The notes below the pieces were generated by a model, which was not told the origin of the DNA, did no database searches, and saw only the letters and a list, made by a program, of their open reading frames with translations. Of a stretch of DNA of 64,000 nucleotides, positions 23,694 through 34,458 are shown one piece after another; position 1 is the first letter of the stretch, and each line of letters begins with the position of its first letter. Source of the stretch: CAVIQK01 sp963644945. Its GTDB lineage: Bacteria > Bacillota > Clostridia > Christensenellales > DTU072. The position numbers and the translations under genes were made by a program. The stretch is taken from assembly GCA_963644945.1 (NCBI GenBank), contig CAVIQK010000006.1, positions 1-64,000 of the forward strand. Reading direction: 5' to 3'.

Positions 23694-26600
23694 ATGAAAA
23701 AAGGATTAGCAAAAACCAAATTACTGACAATCGTCATTCTAATAGCGGCACTCGTTATAATTTCCTGTGTCACGACGTTTGCGCTAATCATTTCCAACTC
23801 CACTCGTGGCAAAATTTCCGGCACCACGATCGACATCGATGCGACGGCGACATTTTCCCTTTTGTCCTCAAGCACATCGATCACCTTTGACGGTGCCAAA
23901 TCAACCGACTCGATCAAAGTCAATTTGACCAACTCCACCCAAGGCGTTCTCCATTATTATTACCAATTGACCTACACCGATTCGAGCGATCTTTCCAAAG
24001 CCGTCCTCGTATCCCACAACGGCACTTTCCAAAAAGCCCTCAATCGTTTCACCGCCCAAAACAACACCATCGAAGACGAATATGCCTTCGTCGGCATTGA
24101 CGGCACCGCCACCGACACCATCGAATTTGAACTCCACGAAGCGATAAAAGACTCCCTTCTTGACCAAAAATCATTGACCGTCACCCTCGAAGTTTACACC
24201 GAAAGCATCAACCACCAAAATTACATGTTCGTTTCGACCGAGCAAGAATACAAATCGGCAATCGACGACGTCAACAGCGGACAACTGACCTCCCCCACGA
24301 TCGTCCTTCTCAATGACCTCTCATTGACCACGACCTACACCCTACAAGGCAATTGCACCTTAGTGCTAGGCACCCACTCGATCTCCGGCACCACCGTTCT
24401 CGACTCCCCCACCGCCTTCATGCGCATAGTAGGGGACGACGCAAGCAAAGTGTCCGCCTTCACCCTGACGCTCACCGACTACGACACAGCGTCCGCATCC
24501 CTAGCCCTTGCGGAAACCATAAAAGAAAAACTAAACAACGGAATCAACGGCAACAGCAGTATTATGGACCTTTCCGGTACCATGGTAGCCTACAAATCTC
24601 TCATAGAAAAAGTCGGATCCAACTACGACTATTTGACCAACGACACCTTGACCGCCTTTTCAGTGACAGGTATAGAAGTCGAAACGATAAAAGTAGGGGA
24701 CCAAGAAATCGAATTTGACATTTACAGCCCCACCACCAACATCGACACCTACCTATCCCACATCCCGACCGAAGACGAAATCATCACGACCGACCTATAT
24801 CTTCCCACCTCGATACAATCATTGAATGCGACCATCGACTGGACCAGTGCGGATCTTTCCTTGATGGACAACCAAGGCAACATCACGACCAACTCCGCCG
24901 ACGTAGTCCCCATGACCTACTACGCCACAATCAAAGTAAACAACACCGTCTATACCAAAACATTTACCTTCAAATTGTCGGTTTACAACAACGAAATCAA
25001 CTTCAACAACGGTTTAAGCGAAATAAGCCCCGTCGTCATTTACGCATCCTACAACGGTTCCAACAGTGACGAAGCCTACTACTATTTGCCGATAGTGGAC
25101 GAAACCAGCACCTACGACTACCGCAAAAAATATTCCTCCCCCTCGGTCAACCCCACCTACACATGGTCAGGCCACAGAGACATTTTGCTTACCGACTTGG
25201 AATATTCCCTCATCCTAGACGACACCGGCGCCGAAGTCTATGACTATATCGGACTTGACGGCAATGCCGTATATCTCAAAGGCGACACCCTCAACACCTA
25301 TGCCCAAATCAACGTAAAAGGCACCTTCAACACAGGCGACTACTACACCTCGGCAGTCAATATCAACATAGCCGTAGGCACCAAAACCGAGATACTAGAA
25401 CCTGCCTTCAAAAACGTTCAAGAATATTTGACCGATGTGGACGTTTTATATTCAATTCTTTCGTCAAGAATCAAGAGCGGTATAGCGAAAGAAGAAGCCT
25501 CCATCACCCTCCCCGGCTCGTTCAAAGACGGCACCGACGAAGATTCCAACACCTTCACGATAGAATATTCCGCATCTTCCGACGTCATCAAATCTATCAC
25601 CAAGGTTACCTCATCTACTTCGGGTACCGACACCACCTCCTACAAGATCACTTTGGATCCCACCAAATTCTCCAAAACCGAAACCTCAGTCCCGTTGTCG
25701 GTAAAAGTCATCTATACAGCGGACATTGTCAAAGAAAGAACAGTCTATTTTACGGTCCCTGCCGTTCTCAAAACCTCCGACGTCGGCAACGCCACTCTGT
25801 TCAATTCCCTCAAATATCAAGTAATCTCCAACCTCCCCCAAGAAGAGAAAAACTTTGATACAGGTTTCACTACATCTTCATCAAAGATCACCAACAAGAC
25901 CGCCGACTACATTTTGATAAGAGACATAGTAGGCGACGACAAATATACCACCGACTACATCACCGGCTACGACGCAACCACCGGTTATTTGTCAAAACTA
26001 GGAAAAGACGACACCAAGAAAGCAAAACCCGTCTCCACCCTAACATTCTCAATCACCGACAAAACCTCTGCATCATCGTCCACCGACGGCAAAGCATACG
26101 ACCTTGCAAGACTCATAGAATGGGCGACGAGTAGCAAAAATACGACGAAAGTAAGCGACTTGGGACTCAACAATTCTTCTTTCGTAAGTACGTATGGGAA
26201 CACAACATCGGACGGCCACGAATATCTCACGACAGACGAAATTGCCGTCTTAAAGGCTTACTACAACGGAGCAAGCGGTACTTCCAAATGGGACGATGTT
26301 TGGAAGTTAGTATCCGAAAAAGCCCCCGGCTATGTTTTCAGTAGTACGACGACTTTGGATGCAGCAATAAAAGAGACATGTACCAATTATGCAACGAAAA
26401 ACCCCGAAGAACTCTATTTCAAATACGTCGAAGTTCTGCAAGTTGTATTAGAGAAAAAAGACCACGTAGAAACCGGTTACTATTTCCCCAACATGGGCGT
26501 CATCGGTGCTAGTTCCGAATACGGCAAAGGTTGGGCTTCAAGTGGTAAAGGAATAGACGACGGCACTGTCTATATTTCGGAAGAAGAACTCGGTGCCATC

Positions 26601-29600
26601 AAAGTATTCTGGACCAATGCATTGACAAATAGTAATTATGCTTCTTCTACAACCAATGCCTCTACATACCAAAATTTGATTAAAAATGCTTTAGATGCCT
26701 CTGTCACTTGGCCCGAATATTTCATCGGTGGCGGCATAAGTAAACTCATCAATTATTTCTACGAAGATGCAAATATCCAAGTAGGTACCGATGCGGGTTT
26801 TGTCGTAAGCCAAGTAAATGTCCCCGCTATTACCAACCTCGACAGTCTCAATGCAATATTCAATTATTTCCCGAGCCTTACGACGCTACAAGTAGTAGGA
26901 ACGGCCGATTTATCCGCATTCCTCGAAACCCAAACCCTTTCGTCTTTCTTCAACAGATTGACGATAGAAACCCCCTCCCTTCAAACAATAACTCTCCGCT
27001 ATTGTGCCGACAATTATACCGAGATGGATATTTCCGGTATAAAAGAATTTGATAGTTTGCAAGTTATCGACCTTTCGCATAACTCCGGCCTTACCGATAC
27101 CGCCTACCTTGTCAACGTCAATAGTGGCAATTATACCTCTGTCAATTTCTCCGACATAGGCACCGAATACGAGTTTTTGGAATATACGATTTCGTCGTTG
27201 TCATCTTCGACATGTGCAGTCGTATATACCAATACTAGTGGCGACACAGTCACCACCCAAAAGATTTACACCACCGACAAAACTCTTACTTATCTCAATG
27301 AATTCAACTCCCTAATTGCCGAAAACATGTTCCTTGCGGACAAAATCTATACAGACACAGCATCTTCCACCAATGTCTATTGGCGTATAGACGAAGGCAA
27401 CAAAATCACCACCGTCACCGATGCCGGCAAATACTCCGAAATCTCCTCCGTCCACGAAATGAACATGATGATTTCCCCGTATTACTATTGCTCAGAAGGG
27501 TTTACCTACTCCCTAGGCGGCAGTTCTATAACCTTCGAAAAGGGCAACATTTACAAAATAATAATGTCCGGCAGTAGTATAGAAGTCCAAAATATAGGAA
27601 TAACCGCAGAATCTGTTTCCAATATGGACGAAGACACTTTGAAGAATAAAATTACCTCCGATGACATAATAAACAACTATGAGCAAATTCCCGTAGAAGA
27701 AACCATGCCTATTACATCTACTACTCAAACTTACGGGGATCAGACCGTATCGTCATCTTCGACAGTATATACGGCAAGTACATCCACCTACACGATCAAA
27801 TTTAATTGTTTTAGGTTGTACTACAATTACTACTCTTATCGGTCATATTACCTTTACACTTCTTCTGCTTCAGCACTCGCTTTAAGCCGCAACTATAGCA
27901 CTAGTGATGAGTCTTTAATTTGTTTCTTGACAGAAGCAGAAAAAACGAAATTAGTAGGAGATTCATTTACATCCGATGATGTAATAAATAATGCAATTAC
28001 GTTAGGTTCCACAAGTTTTCCTAGCAGTACTTCGCTCGGCGGTGGTACGGCGTATTATGTTTATTTTCCATATCGTGGTGTATTTTTGAGTATAAGTAAA
28101 TCAACCGACTCGACCACTACATATACGTTATCTTCTTCACCGACAGACACTTGTAGAGTATATATCAATAGCAGTTTGTATTACATTTATAGTGGTACGG
28201 AAACGGAAACGACTGCAAGCAAAATTAAGTTTTTGAAAAGATCTTCGAATTCTGCTGTTTCGGTTTCAACTAGTGCTAGTAGTTACGGCTTAACTTTAAG
28301 TTCATCGTCATCTACATCTTATACATCATCGAACTCTGCTTCGATTATGAATAGTAACTCATTTATACTATACGATGCTTCCGGCAATCAAATAGAATCT
28401 AGAAGCGATATTGAAGAGTTTGGTTATGATACGATAACAACTACAAGAACGACAACTAGCATAGAAACATACATAACCGACACATTTGCTTATGAAGACT
28501 TAAAATGGTTGTATTGCGACGGCAATGTTTATCAAGTTATGTATTTCTACGAAGACTTTGCCGAAAGATTTAGAGAAAGTTATTATACCGAAACATTGAC
28601 AACATATAGGTTTTACTACAAAGAAACAAGCAGTTCTACCAAAACAATAATAGAAAGATATGACGTAGGCAGTTATTATTGGGCAAACGGAACCAATAGC
28701 AGTACTAATAATGTAAGTTCGCAAGTGTCCGACAAGTCCGCCACTACCGTAGGCGAATGGACTATGACCTACGACGACGGTAATTCCACTTTTGACTACG
28801 CTACTTGGAACAATAGTTTTATAAATAGCCGACAAAACCAATACGACTCCACCAAATTGTTCGTTACCTCCTCGGTTTACGTTTCTCACATCAACGAGAC
28901 TTCGTCATCCTCAACAATAGAAGAACGCAAGACTCTTATGGAAAAAGTCAACTCCGGCAACTATAACTCAAATTATTACCTATACTCCGGCACTACGGGG
29001 AGCGAAAACGTCAACAAAGAAGATACCAATCCCACCGCCACGTCTTATACCAAGGGCTACGGCTATACATTGTCTATCGGCACCGACAATACACTCACAT
29101 GGAATGATCAAGGCGCCCTTACCCAAAACACCGCCACCACCACGATGGACTCCATTTTGACCACCGCCAACAGTGTCATTACCAACAAGAATTATTCCTC
29201 AATCGGCTTGTATTACGGCATGTACTATGCCTACACCGGAAATACCGTCATGACATCGCTAGGCAATACCTACCAACAAAATACGATATATCGCCTTACC
29301 CTAAATGACCAAAACCAATTTGTATATGAAGAGTACAAAACTTTCGCAACCAAAACTTTGGCTCGTTCCCTTCTTTACGATGGCATAGTGCTGGGCGGTG
29401 TAACGGAAAAAAACGTCGGCGATGTCTATTACATCACCACGACGGCAGACACCTATTCCGTCGGTTACTACAAATTGACCTATGACCAAGATTCCAATGC
29501 ATTCGGTCTTATGAAGTTTACCGACATCGACTACGATGCGACCGCTCTAAAACTTCTCAACCGAAGAATATATAGCACCAACAACAATTATTTGGACCAA

Positions 29601-29723
29601 AACGACAGCAATGAAAACTACGGCGGTACAGGCGGTTCTTTTGACGTCGTTATTACAGCCTTCACAGTTGACGGCAGTGGCAATATCTCAACAAGAAAAT
29701 TCCGTGTTACGGTTACGGGGTAA
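23694..29723 (+). CDS. Giant exported surface protein with SipW/TasA-type N-terminus, beta-helix-like and LRR regions
   Basis: 2009 aa. A hydrophobic segment (~residues 9-33) ends in TTFALIISN followed by a Gly/Ser-rich stretch, like camelysin/TasA-type SipW substrates. A beta domain follows (to ~170), then a ~180-260 region (TIVLLNDLSLTTTY, CTLVLGTHSI) that looks like parallel beta-helix coils and recurs in the next gene. Ig-like segments (TIDWTSADLSLMDNQG) come next, leucine-rich-repeat-like strands near 1060-1140 (LQTITLRYCAD, LQVIDLSHNSGL), and a Ser/Thr/Tyr-rich low-complexity part near 1340-1680. No LPXTG, C-terminal membrane helix or SLH domain is visible, so attachment is unknown. Ribosome-binding site is weak. 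First gene of a near-gapless operon. Confidence 0.75.
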   Translation: MKKGLAKTKLLTIVILIAALVIISCVTTFALIISNSTRGKISGTTIDIDATATFSLLSSSTSITFDGAKSTDSIKVNLTNSTQGVLHYYYQLTYTDSSDLSKAVLVSHNGTFQKALNRFTAQNNTIEDEYAFVGIDGTATDTIEFELHEAIKDSLLDQKSLTVTLEVYTESINHQNYMFVSTEQEYKSAIDDVNSGQLTSPTIVLLNDLSLTTTYTLQGNCTLVLGTHSISGTTVLDSPTAFMRIVGDDASKVSAFTLTLTDYDTASASLALAETIKEKLNNGINGNSSIMDLSGTMVAYKSLIEKVGSNYDYLTNDTLTAFSVTGIEVETIKVGDQEIEFDIYSPTTNIDTYLSHIPTEDEIITTDLYLPTSIQSLNATIDWTSADLSLMDNQGNITTNSADVVPMTYYATIKVNNTVYTKTFTFKLSVYNNEINFNNGLSEISPVVIYASYNGSNSDEAYYYLPIVDETSTYDYRKKYSSPSVNPTYTWSGHRDILLTDLEYSLILDDTGAEVYDYIGLDGNAVYLKGDTLNTYAQINVKGTFNTGDYYTSAVNINIAVGTKTEILEPAFKNVQEYLTDVDVLYSILSSRIKSGIAKEEASITLPGSFKDGTDEDSNTFTIEYSASSDVIKSITKVTSSTSGTDTTSYKITLDPTKFSKTETSVPLSVKVIYTADIVKERTVYFTVPAVLKTSDVGNATLFNSLKYQVISNLPQEEKNFDTGFTTSSSKITNKTADYILIRDIVGDDKYTTDYITGYDATTGYLSKLGKDDTKKAKPVSTLTFSITDKTSASSSTDGKAYDLARLIEWATSSKNTTKVSDLGLNNSSFVSTYGNTTSDGHEYLTTDEIAVLKAYYNGASGTSKWDDVWKLVSEKAPGYVFSSTTTLDAAIKETCTNYATKNPEELYFKYVEVLQVVLEKKDHVETGYYFPNMGVIGASSEYGKGWASSGKGIDDGTVYISEEELGAIKVFWTNALTNSNYASSTTNASTYQNLIKNALDASVTWPEYFIGGGISKLINYFYEDANIQVGTDAGFVVSQVNVPAITNLDSLNAIFNYFPSLTTLQVVGTADLSAFLETQTLSSFFNRLTIETPSLQTITLRYCADNYTEMDISGIKEFDSLQVIDLSHNSGLTDTAYLVNVNSGNYTSVNFSDIGTEYEFLEYTISSLSSSTCAVVYTNTSGDTVTTQKIYTTDKTLTYLNEFNSLIAENMFLADKIYTDTASSTNVYWRIDEGNKITTVTDAGKYSEISSVHEMNMMISPYYYCSEGFTYSLGGSSITFEKGNIYKIIMSGSSIEVQNIGITAESVSNMDEDTLKNKITSDDIINNYEQIPVEETMPITSTTQTYGDQTVSSSSTVYTASTSTYTIKFNCFRLYYNYYSYRSYYLYTSSASALALSRNYSTSDESLICFLTEAEKTKLVGDSFTSDDVINNAITLGSTSFPSSTSLGGGTAYYVYFPYRGVFLSISKSTDSTTTYTLSSSPTDTCRVYINSSLYYIYSGTETETTASKIKFLKRSSNSAVSVSTSASSYGLTLSSSSSTSYTSSNSASIMNSNSFILYDASGNQIESRSDIEEFGYDTITTTRTTTSIETYITDTFAYEDLKWLYCDGNVYQVMYFYEDFAERFRESYYTETLTTYRFYYKETSSSTKTIIERYDVGSYYWANGTNSSTNNVSSQVSDKSATTVGEWTMTYDDGNSTFDYATWNNSFINSRQNQYDSTKLFVTSSVYVSHINETSSSSTIEERKTLMEKVNSGNYNSNYYLYSGTTGSENVNKEDTNPTATSYTKGYGYTLSIGTDNTLTWNDQGALTQNTATTTMDSILTTANSVITNKNYSSIGLYYGMYYAYTGNTVMTSLGNTYQQNTIYRLTLNDQNQFVYEEYKTFATKTLARSLLYDGIVLGGVTEKNVGDVYYITTTADTYSVGYYKLTYDQDSNAFGLMKFTDIDYDATALKLLNRRIYSTNNNYLDQNDSNENYGGTGGSFDVVITAFTVDGSGNISTRKFRVTVTG

Positions 29724-29725
29724 AC

Positions 29726-32700
29726 ATGAATAAAAAATTTGCGAACATAACCAAAAATCTAGCAATATTTATTTGTGTGATGATACTTGTGTCATCCACC
29801 CTTTTTGGTATATCTTATGCCTATTTTGTCAGTGGCCCCTATACTACCTCCCAGCAGATTTCTACATCGATTACAGAGGAAGGAGTAGTAGCCGAAGTTT
29901 CCACCTTCGAAGAGTTGTATAAAGCCACCGCCAATTCAATTTTCAACGATGGCAATAAAACCACCTCATCAAGGAAAATTATTAGACTGACAGGCGACAT
30001 TACCCTACTCAACGATTTAGTCATAACCGAGGACGTTCATATAGATTTAGGCTCCCACATTTTGACGTTAGGTAGCCATACCATATCGGTTATTCATTCT
30101 TATGCCGGTAGTTTTATGATCTACAACGGCCAAATCAAAGTAGGCGACAGCGGAAGAATTGTCATCAACACCACCAATGCCGAGTGCTTGACCGAAAACC
30201 TCCAATTCTTGAATATGGACGGCACCGCTATTTCGGACAGCACCCCCTACATAAGTATTGTAGCCATTGACGACAAATATACCGCCTACAATGCCTTCTA
30301 TACCATATCCTCGACATTTATAGCCGACCTTTACAAAAGACCGACTTTCTTGACGCACGACGAGTTCGACGCCCTCTCCGTCACCGATTTTACCGACACT
30401 CTGTTCTTGCCCTCGACCGGTTGCTATATAAATAAGGACATCGATATTCTCACTCACTACCTAAGTACAGACATAAATGTAGAATATACGAGTTCCGATC
30501 CCACAGTTTTGACGACATTAGGAGCCGTCAAAAAGACCGGCGACGTGACACTTACCGTCACCCTAAGTTCTACGGCATTCACATCCTCCTACACATGCGA
30601 TTTTGCCCTTCACGTGGTAGAAACCTCCTCCCTAGATGCAGGCGAAGCCATGATAAAATCATACCTTTCCGACTTATACAAGGACGAAACCTTGAAAGTC
30701 AACGACACCATCACCCACAACGGCTATTATTTCTTCAATACAGGTAGAGATTTACCCCTAAAAAGCAAAGATTTCACCGGCATCACATACTCATACAAGA
30801 CCTATGCCGACTTCGCTTGCACAACCGAAGTCAAAAATCTTTCATCGGAAGACAAAGAAAACATCCTGACCTTCGAACCCAACGAAAATTGCTACTTCCT
30901 ACAAATCACTGTCAAAAACAGCCAATCGACCAAAACCGTCGTTCTCAACATGTACACGATTTACGTCGCCAAAAAGGAAACAGCCGCAAGACTAGTCCTC
31001 AACGAGTTATACGGTGGCTCTATAATATTCAATTCCTCTTTGGGAGCCACTCACCTATACACCTATGACGAAGTCATGTCCACCGCAAGCGACAGAGTAA
31101 AAGCCGTCGCCAATCAATATGGTTTGACTGCCGTATCTTATGATTTCAAAGCGGATAGCGATGCAGCCACCGACTACAAAATAGAAAACAACGAGTTAGA
31201 CATCACCGTAGATACCCCCAAGAAGATGAAAGAAGAAGCCGTCTCCGTCACATTTACGTTCTCCGACGGCACCGTCACCACGATAGACTTGTACGTCGCT
31301 TACATTACATCGTCTAGCGACACCACCAACAACTTCCTACCGTATTACACCCTCTACGACGGCGAAGTGTCCGAGGCTCCGTCCCTTGACACCTTCACCA
31401 TGCCTTTCTCGTACCAAAACAAAGCCCCCTACACCATATACGATTTCTCATATACGGGGCATTTCACCAAGGTCACCGATCCCGACACCTCGACAATCAC
31501 ATACCAAGATTTGACGATCGCAAAACCTGCTTCACTACAAGTAAAACTCTGCGAAAGTGACGGCACCGTCATCAAAGATTTCACCTCGTCTTATCAAGAC
31601 GGCACGTCCATAACATCGGCATTTGATGCGTATATGACCACCACCTTCTCGGCATTTACCGCCTCTCACCCCGATGCATATTGGGAATTCAGTTTTGATT
31701 CCTCCAAAATAGATGCAGAAGACATCGAAACCATCATAATGTACAACTACAAATTCGGTGACTCCTCGTCATCCACATGGACTTGCTACCAAAAGATGCA
31801 AGAAAACGAGGACGGCTCCACGTCAAGAGTCAACACCGACCTTACGGCAAGCGTGTTCACCATCAACGGCGGACTTGTCTATTCGACGGATACGAGCCTA
31901 GAAAACTCTGTACGGAACAGCACCTTGTTTGTCTACCTATACAACCAACTCCACCAAAAAGTTGCCACCGACCACACCGACATCACTACCCCGGGGGACA
32001 ACGTCATTCTCAACGACTGGTTCTCATTTAGCATAGACATCGACACTACCACCCAAAGTTTGACCGGCGACATTGACATCAACGGCATACAATATTTGAC
32101 GGCATGTACCTCGCTAAACCTTTCGGGAATCACCATGAACACAACCAAAATAGGACTTATATCGGGACTTTCCAACATCGAAACTCTTGACATTTCTAAT
32201 GCCTCTATTTCGGATCCCACAATGCTAGATCCCCTCAAAGACATGCACAACCTAAAAACATTGTACATCAACGGCAACACCCTCACCACCTTCGATTTCC
32301 TTGTCGATTTCAACAATTTGAGTGAAGTTTACTTATACGAAAACACCGTATCCGACACCCTAAGCCCCTATTACGGATCCACCGGCATGTGCAACTACCA
32401 AGCCTACCAAGACCTTATCCGCAAAGGTGTTACGGTTTACTACACGATCAACACGTCAAGTGTTCCTATGACTTACGAAAACAACACCGATCTCAATGAC
32501 TACCAAAGATTGAGATCTATAGAATATCAAGCCACCTTGAAAACGGGAGTAAGCATAACCGTTCTTTACGAAAAATTTGCAAATTTGACTTCCACCGACT
32601 TCAAGTTCGAAAACTTCGGCACTCCCACATGGAGTTACGAAACAGGCACCCTAGAAGACGGCACCGCCATTACGGACGGCACCGCCACATACTTCCAAGC

Positions 32701-32770
32701 GACAGCGACCACCACCGTCAGTTCGACCACCATCACGCTTGTAGTCAAATTTTATGTAGATAGGTACTAA
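29726..32770 (+). CDS. Large exported surface protein, architectural paralogue of the preceding gene
   Basis: 1014 aa. Signal/anchor helix with the ISYAYFVSG end, then EVSTFEELYKA, beta-helix-like coils (VHIDLGSHILTLGSHTI), an Ig-like segment (EYTSSDPTVLTTLG), further beta-rich parts, and at ~780-880 LRR-like repeats (CTSLNLSGITM, IETLDISNASI, LKTLYINGNTL, LSEVYLYEN). The order of parts mirrors the 2009-aa protein, so the two probably arose by duplication. Two-base gap from the previous gene and one-base gap to the next. No cell-wall anchor seen. Confidence 0.75.
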   Translation: MNKKFANITKNLAIFICVMILVSSTLFGISYAYFVSGPYTTSQQISTSITEEGVVAEVSTFEELYKATANSIFNDGNKTTSSRKIIRLTGDITLLNDLVITEDVHIDLGSHILTLGSHTISVIHSYAGSFMIYNGQIKVGDSGRIVINTTNAECLTENLQFLNMDGTAISDSTPYISIVAIDDKYTAYNAFYTISSTFIADLYKRPTFLTHDEFDALSVTDFTDTLFLPSTGCYINKDIDILTHYLSTDINVEYTSSDPTVLTTLGAVKKTGDVTLTVTLSSTAFTSSYTCDFALHVVETSSLDAGEAMIKSYLSDLYKDETLKVNDTITHNGYYFFNTGRDLPLKSKDFTGITYSYKTYADFACTTEVKNLSSEDKENILTFEPNENCYFLQITVKNSQSTKTVVLNMYTIYVAKKETAARLVLNELYGGSIIFNSSLGATHLYTYDEVMSTASDRVKAVANQYGLTAVSYDFKADSDAATDYKIENNELDITVDTPKKMKEEAVSVTFTFSDGTVTTIDLYVAYITSSSDTTNNFLPYYTLYDGEVSEAPSLDTFTMPFSYQNKAPYTIYDFSYTGHFTKVTDPDTSTITYQDLTIAKPASLQVKLCESDGTVIKDFTSSYQDGTSITSAFDAYMTTTFSAFTASHPDAYWEFSFDSSKIDAEDIETIIMYNYKFGDSSSSTWTCYQKMQENEDGSTSRVNTDLTASVFTINGGLVYSTDTSLENSVRNSTLFVYLYNQLHQKVATDHTDITTPGDNVILNDWFSFSIDIDTTTQSLTGDIDINGIQYLTACTSLNLSGITMNTTKIGLISGLSNIETLDISNASISDPTMLDPLKDMHNLKTLYINGNTLTTFDFLVDFNNLSEVYLYENTVSDTLSPYYGSTGMCNYQAYQDLIRKGVTVYYTINTSSVPMTYENNTDLNDYQRLRSIEYQATLKTGVSITVLYEKFANLTSTDFKFENFGTPTWSYETGTLEDGTAITDGTATYFQATATTTVSSTTITLVVKFYVDRY

Positions 32771-32771
32771 A

Positions 32772-33611
32772 ATGAAACCTTTGAAAGCAGAAACAAAACA
32801 AAAACTAAAACTCATCTCCTCCCTTATGGGAGTGCTTTGTGCTGCGGTAGTGCTAAGCATAGGCATCGCTTATGCGTGGTTTGCTCACAACGTGGACGTA
32901 AATTCGGGCGGAATGGGAGTAGAAGTGACGGATCCGTATCTTGCCTATTTTGACAGTGTAGATGCCACCAAATACGAATTAGACGGCTCTACAATCGTCA
33001 ATCACTACATAATAGAAAACGATAAACTAAAACTGTCGTCATCTAAGGCCTACGATCCCCAAAAGGTCGAAGACACCACATATAGCCCCAGTGGCACAAG
33101 TTTTCTCTTTGACGAGATTCTCCCCGGAGAATATGTCACCCTCACCGTCAACTACCACCTAGCCGACGAAATGGACGGCAAAAACTATTATTTTGCCTTA
33201 GCCGATTTTTCGGAATCGGGAAAATTCGAAATAAATGCCACCCAAGAAGGCAAAGAAGGCACCTACGAGTATTACGTAGTAGGAGTGTTCAAATATAAAC
33301 CGGTAGAAGCGAAGTTCTATACGGACGATTCCTTGACCGATGAAATAACCAGCCAAAAAGTCACATATACGGACGATTTCAAATACATTGACGACTATGT
33401 TGCGTTCAAAGACGAAGTTTTACCCGAGTCGGTTTCTCTCCCCACTCTCACATGGAATTCCGCCTACAAATCGGCATCGTTTACCTTCGTACTCGAAGAA
33501 GACATCTCCGGATTTTATAGACTTGTTGACGAATCGGGCGACTACTATTCCAACTTGTTGTCCGAAAAATCACTAATGATTCGCAGTTTGCGTATAGTAA
33601 TAGAGGACTAG
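32772..33611 (+). CDS. Exported protein with SipW/TasA-substrate-like N-terminus (279 aa)
   Basis: A single hydrophobic helix near residues 15-33 ends in IAYAWFAHNVDVNSG, the pattern (aromatic residues straight after YA) of camelysin/TasA-like SipW substrates. The rest is a beta-rich domain with FLFDEILPGEYVTLTVNYHLAD and NYYFALADF, reminiscent of the strand segments around the DxxPGD motif in TasA-type proteins (here EILPGE). Size and fold fit a secreted fibre subunit or adaptor. No named family is recognised with confidence. Tightly spaced within the operon. Confidence 0.7.
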   Translation: MKPLKAETKQKLKLISSLMGVLCAAVVLSIGIAYAWFAHNVDVNSGGMGVEVTDPYLAYFDSVDATKYELDGSTIVNHYIIENDKLKLSSSKAYDPQKVEDTTYSPSGTSFLFDEILPGEYVTLTVNYHLADEMDGKNYYFALADFSESGKFEINATQEGKEGTYEYYVVGVFKYKPVEAKFYTDDSLTDEITSQKVTYTDDFKYIDDYVAFKDEVLPESVSLPTLTWNSAYKSASFTFVLEEDISGFYRLVDESGDYYSNLLSEKSLMIRSLRIVIED

Positions 33612-33614
33612 GAT

Positions 33615-34445
33615 ATGATGAAAAATAAAAATGTCTTACTTTTATCTATAAGAGCCGTCTTGCTCCTCATGGTGCTAGTCGTTTTGGTATTCGACATCAC
33701 TTACGCATGGCTGGTTTCCTACAAAGAAACAGGCGATCTCACCTTCAAAATCTTGCAAATAGACTCGGTTGTCAACCTCTACCAAGGCACCGACACCAAC
33801 GGCAACGGAGTTTTGGATCTACTAGAAAAAACCAACACATACAAAAGCGAAAAAGACGCCAGCGACTCCAACTACGGCAAATATTTGTCCTACAACGAGT
33901 ATTATTACATGGAAAAATACGATTTTTCCTTGAAAGACTCCAAATATGCCTTGTCCAAAGACTCGTCGGCTAACCTTCTCAACACCATCACCCTAGAAAA
34001 CATGGCGCCCAGCAAAATCTATACCGTCAAAATCGAAACCATCAATTACTCCGAATATGCCAACAATATATATTTTGCCTTTGCCGACACCACCGACATC
34101 GATTCAACCTTCCTAAAACAAATCAAACTAAGGTTTGCCTGTGTCGAATGTGATACGTCGGGAGCGACCGAAACAGTCACCTGTGACTTCACCGAATGGA
34201 TTCCGTTTCTAGCCGAAAACTCTTCGACCTACACCGGACTTACTATCAATTCGTCTGCCAATCCCTACGTCTTACCCTCTACCAACGATTACATGAGCGG
34301 ATCAATTGTCCACCATGGCAAAAAAGACTTTTGGATCCAAATCAAACTAGACGAAACAGCCACCGTTTCGCACCCCGAAACCTTCACTCTTCCGGAACTT
34401 AAAATCACCTTCGAAATCCCCGAAGGAGCCATCTCTTCCAACTAA
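33615..34445 (+). CDS. Exported protein with SipW/TasA-substrate-like N-terminus (276 aa)
   Basis: Hydrophobic helix (~residues 8-32) ends in DITYAWLVSYKETGDL. The mature part is beta-rich; TDTNGNGVLDLLEKTNTY is a dockerin- or EF-hand-like Asp/Asn loop, and ENMAPSKIYTVKIETIN parallels the PGEYVTLTVNYHL segment of the preceding protein, suggesting the two are distant paralogues. Only two or three cysteines occur. It ends 13 bp before the ATP-grasp gene. Confidence 0.7.
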   Translation: MMKNKNVLLLSIRAVLLLMVLVVLVFDITYAWLVSYKETGDLTFKILQIDSVVNLYQGTDTNGNGVLDLLEKTNTYKSEKDASDSNYGKYLSYNEYYYMEKYDFSLKDSKYALSKDSSANLLNTITLENMAPSKIYTVKIETINYSEYANNIYFAFADTTDIDSTFLKQIKLRFACVECDTSGATETVTCDFTEWIPFLAENSSTYTGLTINSSANPYVLPSTNDYMSGSIVHHGKKDFWIQIKLDETATVSHPETFTLPELKITFEIPEGAISSN

Positions 34446-34458
34446 AAACGGGTGCAAA

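Noticed and set aside
23901..24184. Antisense coding frames inside the giant surface genes and elsewhere
   Set aside because: Many open frames opposite the C-rich genes arise from codon bias; they lack ribosome-binding sites and sensible protein sequence.
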